Made by a program: the position numbers and the translations under genes. The notes beneath the pieces are model-generated. The model was not told where the DNA came from, did no database searches, and was given only the letters and a program-made list of their open reading frames with translations. DNA of 36,915 nt, from assembly GCA_036897485.1 (NCBI GenBank), contig JAYMTF010000416.1, positions 1-36,915 on the forward strand, given 5' to 3'. How positions within the stretch are numbered: the stretch's first letter is position 1; every line of letters begins with the position of its first letter. The DNA is from Pelargonium nanum (taxonomy: Eukaryota; Streptophyta; Magnoliopsida; Geraniales; Geraniaceae). Below are positions 33,914-36,915 of the stretch, piece by piece.

Positions 33914-33975
33914 TAAGAGGTGAAAGGCAGCAAAAGCATTTTCTTGGTCGTCTAGCGCCGGTTTCTCCATCAGCA

Positions 33976-35091
33976 ATGGCTAAATTTCCTTTCAAAAATC
34001 TGGTTTTTTTGATGCAAAAGCATTTATGTTCATCATCCACAACCACTGTTGTTTCGTCTTCTTCGTTAGCTTCGTCGAAATCAAGCTCATTCGCCGTTCA
34101 ATCCGCCATTGCAGACTCTGAAAAGCTCCACCCCAACGAGAACAACAACCAGAGGTTTGATTCGTTACTCCATTTGTTCAAATCTCATGGATTTGTCGAT
34201 GCTGATATTACCAAAATGATCCAAAAGTGCCCTAATTTGTACAATAACTGCGAGACAGTTGAAACCCTAAGACCCAAGTTAGAGTATCTAGTTGAAAATG
34301 GCTTCCCAGGTCCTCACCTTCACGATTTGATTCTCGGATATCCGCCCATCTTGCGGAGAAGCTTGAGCTGTCACATTAAACCGTCTCTTCAGTTTCTCAG
34401 GTCATTCCTGGGAACAGACGCTAGAGTCAGGCTTGCTGTGATGCGCCACCCAATCCTGTTAACTTGTGATTTGGATTCAACATTGAAACCCAATATCCAT
34501 CTCTTTGAGAAGGAAGGAATTCATGTTGATGCTATATCGCAATTCTGTGTCTCGCATTCAAATAGGTTTTCATTAAGGTTTGAGAGAATGAGGGAGGCGC
34601 TCGAATCCGTCAAGGATCAATATGCCATGGACACCTTCTCTTCCAAGAACCTTCTACTTGCTGTTTCCATAAAGGCCTCTATGAGCCATTTCCATTGGGA
34701 GAAGAAACTCAAAGTGCTCAATAGCTATGGGTGGTCTCAACACCATATTTGGTCTGTTTTTAGGAGGAAGCCTACCACTTTTAGTGTCTCCGAGGCGAAA
34801 ATGAAGTATTCACTCGATTTCTATGTGAACACTATGAGTCTTAGCGCGGAAACTATTATTAAGTATCCGATCTTGCTTACGTATTCTATTGATAAAAGGG
34901 TTCGGCCTAGGTATACTGTCATGAAGGTTCTGCTGTCCAAGAAACTGCTTGAAGAGGACGACAATCTAGTTCTAGTTCGCCTGGTTTGCTGCAATGAGGA
35001 GAGCTTCTTAAGGAAGTGTGTTAATAGGAATCTGCATAAAGTCCCGGGTTTGTTGGAGATGTACAAAAAGGACAAAATGGCAAACATTTGA
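33976..35091 (+). CDS. mTERF-family protein, mitochondrion or plastid targeted (intronless, 371 aa)
   Basis: Mitochondrial transcription termination factor family: helical-repeat proteins that bind organelle DNA or RNA and affect transcription, splicing or translation. The N-terminus (about residues 1-45) is rich in Ser, Lys and hydrophobic residues and nearly free of acids, as in an organelle presequence. From about residue 58, successive mTERF motifs follow, each a ~30-residue three-helix unit with the typical proline at helix starts: KMIQKCPNLY, LILGYPPILRRSL, LAVMRHPILLTCDL, SVFRRKPTTFSVSE, TIIKYPILLTYSID. The C-terminus has the family's CNEESFLRKCV-like end. The gene lacks introns, as do many members of the expanded plant mTERF groups. 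A truncated inverted relative lies at 6067-6731. The specific target is unknown. Confidence 0.93.
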   Translation: MAKFPFKNLVFLMQKHLCSSSTTTVVSSSSLASSKSSSFAVQSAIADSEKLHPNENNNQRFDSLLHLFKSHGFVDADITKMIQKCPNLYNNCETVETLRPKLEYLVENGFPGPHLHDLILGYPPILRRSLSCHIKPSLQFLRSFLGTDARVRLAVMRHPILLTCDLDSTLKPNIHLFEKEGIHVDAISQFCVSHSNRFSLRFERMREALESVKDQYAMDTFSSKNLLLAVSIKASMSHFHWEKKLKVLNSYGWSQHHIWSVFRRKPTTFSVSEAKMKYSLDFYVNTMSLSAETIIKYPILLTYSIDKRVRPRYTVMKVLLSKKLLEEDDNLVLVRLVCCNEESFLRKCVNRNLHKVPGLLEMYKKDKMANI

Positions 35092-35672
35092 CTGCAAACA
35101 AGTATGTCGAACTCTGCAATGCAACGCGCACGTATAATTCTGTTCTAAAATTCGTTTCTTTGTGGTAATTATGTGTTAGCTCAGTTCATTGTTTTGTTCT
35201 TGTTCAATGTTGTTTGCAATTGGTGAATGTCTTCTTTTCATGCCCCAGAAAGGTCATTTATTTGATCAAACTCTATATTGTGAAACATGTCATTTATCTG
35301 AATTTTGGTTGCTATTGTGGGATAGAGTTGTTTTTGCCTTGTCCTACTTCATATTTTATCTTCAATTTCATTGTCAAATGTCACTATTCACAAACTATCC
35401 CCTCGATGTGCAGAAGTATAGCACCCAAATGAGTGGAATGACAGCTAAAACAACATAGTTTCTCATTTTGAATCAAACCTATTGAAATGGTTTTAATGGA
35501 AAACTACAGGTTTGGCTGCCATTGCAACCATTTTAGTGCTCATTTTCACATGCATGAACATACAAATTGAGTTTGACAGCAAAATATGGAGTGATGGACA
35601 GGTAGTTAAACTGCATTCAACCTAAAGTACTACCTACTAAGCATTGGAATCTTAAAAGGATAAATGATGACA
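35092..35672. other. mTERF 3' flank, no gene seen
   Basis: T-rich 3' UTR and intergenic DNA between the mTERF stop codon and the long inverted repeat. Short open frames have no family character. Confidence 0.5.
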
Positions 35673-35849
35673 AAAATAGTTCAAACCAATCTCTGCCTAC
35701 CTCTGTTTCTGGCTGAAAAGATTTAATTCACAATCTGGAAATGAGTTCCTTAAACAGCTGGATGCTTTTTAAGGAACTCATTTCCAGATTGTGAATCAAA
35801 TCTTTTCAGCCGGAAATAGAGGTAGGCAGAGATTGGTTTGAACTATTTT
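35673..35849. repeat. Near-perfect inverted repeat, 82-bp arms and 13-nt loop
   Basis: The left arm (35673-35754) and the reverse complement of the right arm (35768-35849) agree at 79 of 82 positions. The three differences are transitions; in a plus-strand transcript two become G:U wobbles and one an A:C mismatch. The loop (35755-35767) is 13 nt. A transcript would fold into an almost fully paired stem of about 82 bp. Candidates are a foldback MITE, a young MIRNA locus made by inverted duplication, or an siRNA-producing hairpin. No clear target-site duplication flanks it, and the arms do not resemble any gene in this window. Confidence 0.95.
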
Positions 35850-36054
35850 ACCAGTATCTGTTAACTATATGTTAATTCTTATCAAATGAGGATTATTGGA
35901 GAAGAAAATTACTGAATAAAGGTTATTGCAAAAGTTGTGAATGTGAAAATTTTGAATGGTATGAGAACTGATGGGTAGTCTGGTTATTGAAGTCCACCCC
36001 AAATGTCCAACTCTCAATTTCCTTTCACAACTTTATCCTTACTTTGGTTGGTTT
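35850..36054. other. Short unassigned stretch
   Basis: AT-rich spacer between the inverted repeat and the rRNA fragment; nothing recognised. Confidence 0.5.
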
Positions 36055-36325
36055 AAATGCTTCAAACGTCGCAAGACAGTTCGGTCCATATCTGGTGTGG
36101 GCGTTAGAGCACTTAAAAACGCTTTCCTAGTACGAGAGGACCGGGAAGGACGCATCTTTGGTGTACTAGTTATTGTGCCCACGGTAAACGCTGGATAGCC
36201 AAGTGTTGAGCGGATAACTGCTAAGAGCATCTAAGTAGTGAGCCCACCCCAAGATGAGTGCTCGCCTATTCCGACTTCCTCAGAGCATACGGCGGCACAA
36301 GTCTTAGAAAGTTACGGCGAGACGC
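36055..36325 (+). pseudogene. Plastid 23S rRNA 3'-region fragment in nuclear DNA (NUPT)
   Basis: The stretch matches the 3' part of chloroplast 23S rRNA (domain VI and its approach). It includes the highly conserved sarcin-ricin loop bases AGTACGAGAGGACCGG near 36129, GTGCCCACGGTAAACGCTGG near 36175, and GAGCCCACCCCAAGATGAGT near 36240. Compared with the plastid sequence as I remember it, differences are mostly C to T and G to A, the signature of methylated nuclear copies decaying, and about 65 bp appear deleted between about 36290 and 36311. It is therefore a non-functional nuclear insertion. The outer limits are approximate to about 10 bp. Confidence 0.9.
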
Positions 36326-36537
36326 GAAAAATGATATTTGTCTCAAATTTTGTACAAAGTGATGTGGTAGTCGATAGACAAAAAATATTTCCTAATTTTA
36401 TGGTTTAATATTAATCTGACATATGTGATACTACCATGCTTGTATGAATTTTTAGCGCGTAGGGTCACTTGACGACGTATTTTGACACGTAGAATTCACC
36501 GTTAGAAGATATGATGTGTCATTTCTGTTTTGTAATT

Positions 36538-36570
36538 TGGGCTTTCGACTTTAAGCCCAATCATAGCCCA
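36538..36570. promoter_or_regulatory. Cluster of three Site II elements upstream of the ELC gene
   Basis: TGGGCTT at 36538-36544, its inverse AAGCCCA at 36553-36559, and AGCCCA at 36565-36570, about 210-245 bp upstream of the ATG. Clustered TGGGCY motifs are typical TCP-bound promoter elements of constitutively expressed plant genes. Confidence 0.5.
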
Positions 36571-36781
36571 AATCCATTACAAATGAAAATGCAAAATTAC
36601 AAAACAGGCCGCGACTGGTTAGCAATCATCAGTCTCAGACATAACATAACCACCAATTCAAAGCTCCACGCGTAAACCACTTTGTCGAAGCAATTTCAGC
36701 GATCAGCTTTCTCTCTCTCAAGAAACCAGAAACCAGAAACCCAGAAGCATCAACCAATCAATCTCCTTGACGTCACCAGCC

Positions 36782-36915
36782 ATGGTGTTGCCGGCTCCGA
36801 GCTCCGGTCCATCGCCGCCGAACCCACAACTAACCCAGCAGTTCCTGAGCTCCGTCCTCTCCCAGCGCGGCCCCACCGCCCTCCCCTACTCCGAGGACAC
36901 CAAGTGGCTGATCCG
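36782..36915 (+). CDS. ELC: ESCRT-I subunit VPS23/ELC (TSG101 homologue), 5' end only
   Basis: The first 44 codons and part of the next run off the right edge, in frame to the last base. After a short Pro/Ser-rich start, the sequence QQFLSSVLSQRGPTALPYSE and DTKWLIR matches the beginning of plant ELCH/VPS23A proteins, just before the UEV domain that binds ubiquitinated cargo. ESCRT-I sorts membrane proteins into multivesicular bodies; plant ELC also affects cytokinesis. The ATG at 36782 has a good context (GCCATGG). Coding sequence is markedly GC-rich compared with the flanks, as in many plant first exons. VPS23A and VPS23B cannot be told apart from this fragment. Confidence 0.88.
   Translation, partial: MVLPAPSSGPSPPNPQLTQQFLSSVLSQRGPTALPYSEDTKWLI

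Noticed and set aside
36039-36230. Short open frames on both strands across the rRNA fragment
   Set aside because: The sequence is plastid 23S rRNA, not protein coding.
36055-36325. Functional rRNA gene
   Set aside because: It is only the 3' part, diverged and internally deleted, and lies alone between nuclear protein genes.
1-36915. Gene cluster or new multi-gene system
   Set aside because: Neighbouring genes belong to unrelated pathways, differ in orientation and promoter type, and show no shared duplication other than the mTERF pair.

Overview
This 36.9-kb window is nuclear DNA from a flowering plant, almost certainly a eudicot. Genes are split by AT-rich GT-AG introns, every protein belongs to a plant family, and plant promoter signatures (telo-box, Site II, G-box) and a nuclear insertion of plastid rDNA are present. 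The species cannot be fixed from sequence alone; the protein style would suit Rosaceae, but that is a guess.

Layout, left to right: (1) minus strand, the 5' part of a MAP65 microtubule-bundling protein gene (8 exons in view, start codon at 5577, 3' part beyond the left edge), with a palindromic E2F-type site upstream of its start; (2) a decayed, truncated mTERF pseudogene at 6067-6731 on the minus strand; (3) plus strand, a 7-exon cytochrome P450 (7705-12290, 556 aa) with an unusual I-helix; (4) plus strand, a 2-exon gene for a 117-aa coiled-coil protein of unknown function (13726-15173); (5) a tRNA-derived SINE with a perfect 16-bp target-site duplication (15509-15734); (6) plus strand, a 4-exon two-domain phytocystatin of the AtCYS6 type (16271-18774); (7) minus strand, a 6-exon NC2-alpha/DRAP1 transcription repressor subunit (22878-19597); (8) plus strand, a 10-exon plastid-type KDPG aldolase (24957-27390); (9) plus strand, a UBA-domain protein with a 1.7-kb leader intron (CDS 31424-33340); (10) plus strand, an intronless mTERF-family organelle protein (33976-35091), evidently the intact relative of the pseudogene in (2); (11) a near-perfect 82-bp inverted repeat (35673-35849); (12) a 23S rRNA fragment of plastid origin (about 36055-36325); (13) plus strand, the first 134 nt of an ESCRT-I VPS23/ELC gene running off the right edge.

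The genes are unrelated housekeeping or regulatory loci and do not form a pathway or cluster. I found no CRISPR, phage-like or otherwise new multi-gene system. The more interesting material lies between genes: the long foldback (possible young small-RNA locus or MITE), the inverted mTERF pseudogene, the SINE, the plastid rDNA insertion, and a compact hairpin in a MAP65 intron. Among the genes, the P450 without the usual acid-threonine pair and the cystatin whose TATA box lies 14 nt before its first ATG deserve attention. Exon coordinates were set by hand from splice consensus and reading-frame continuity, so they are predictions.
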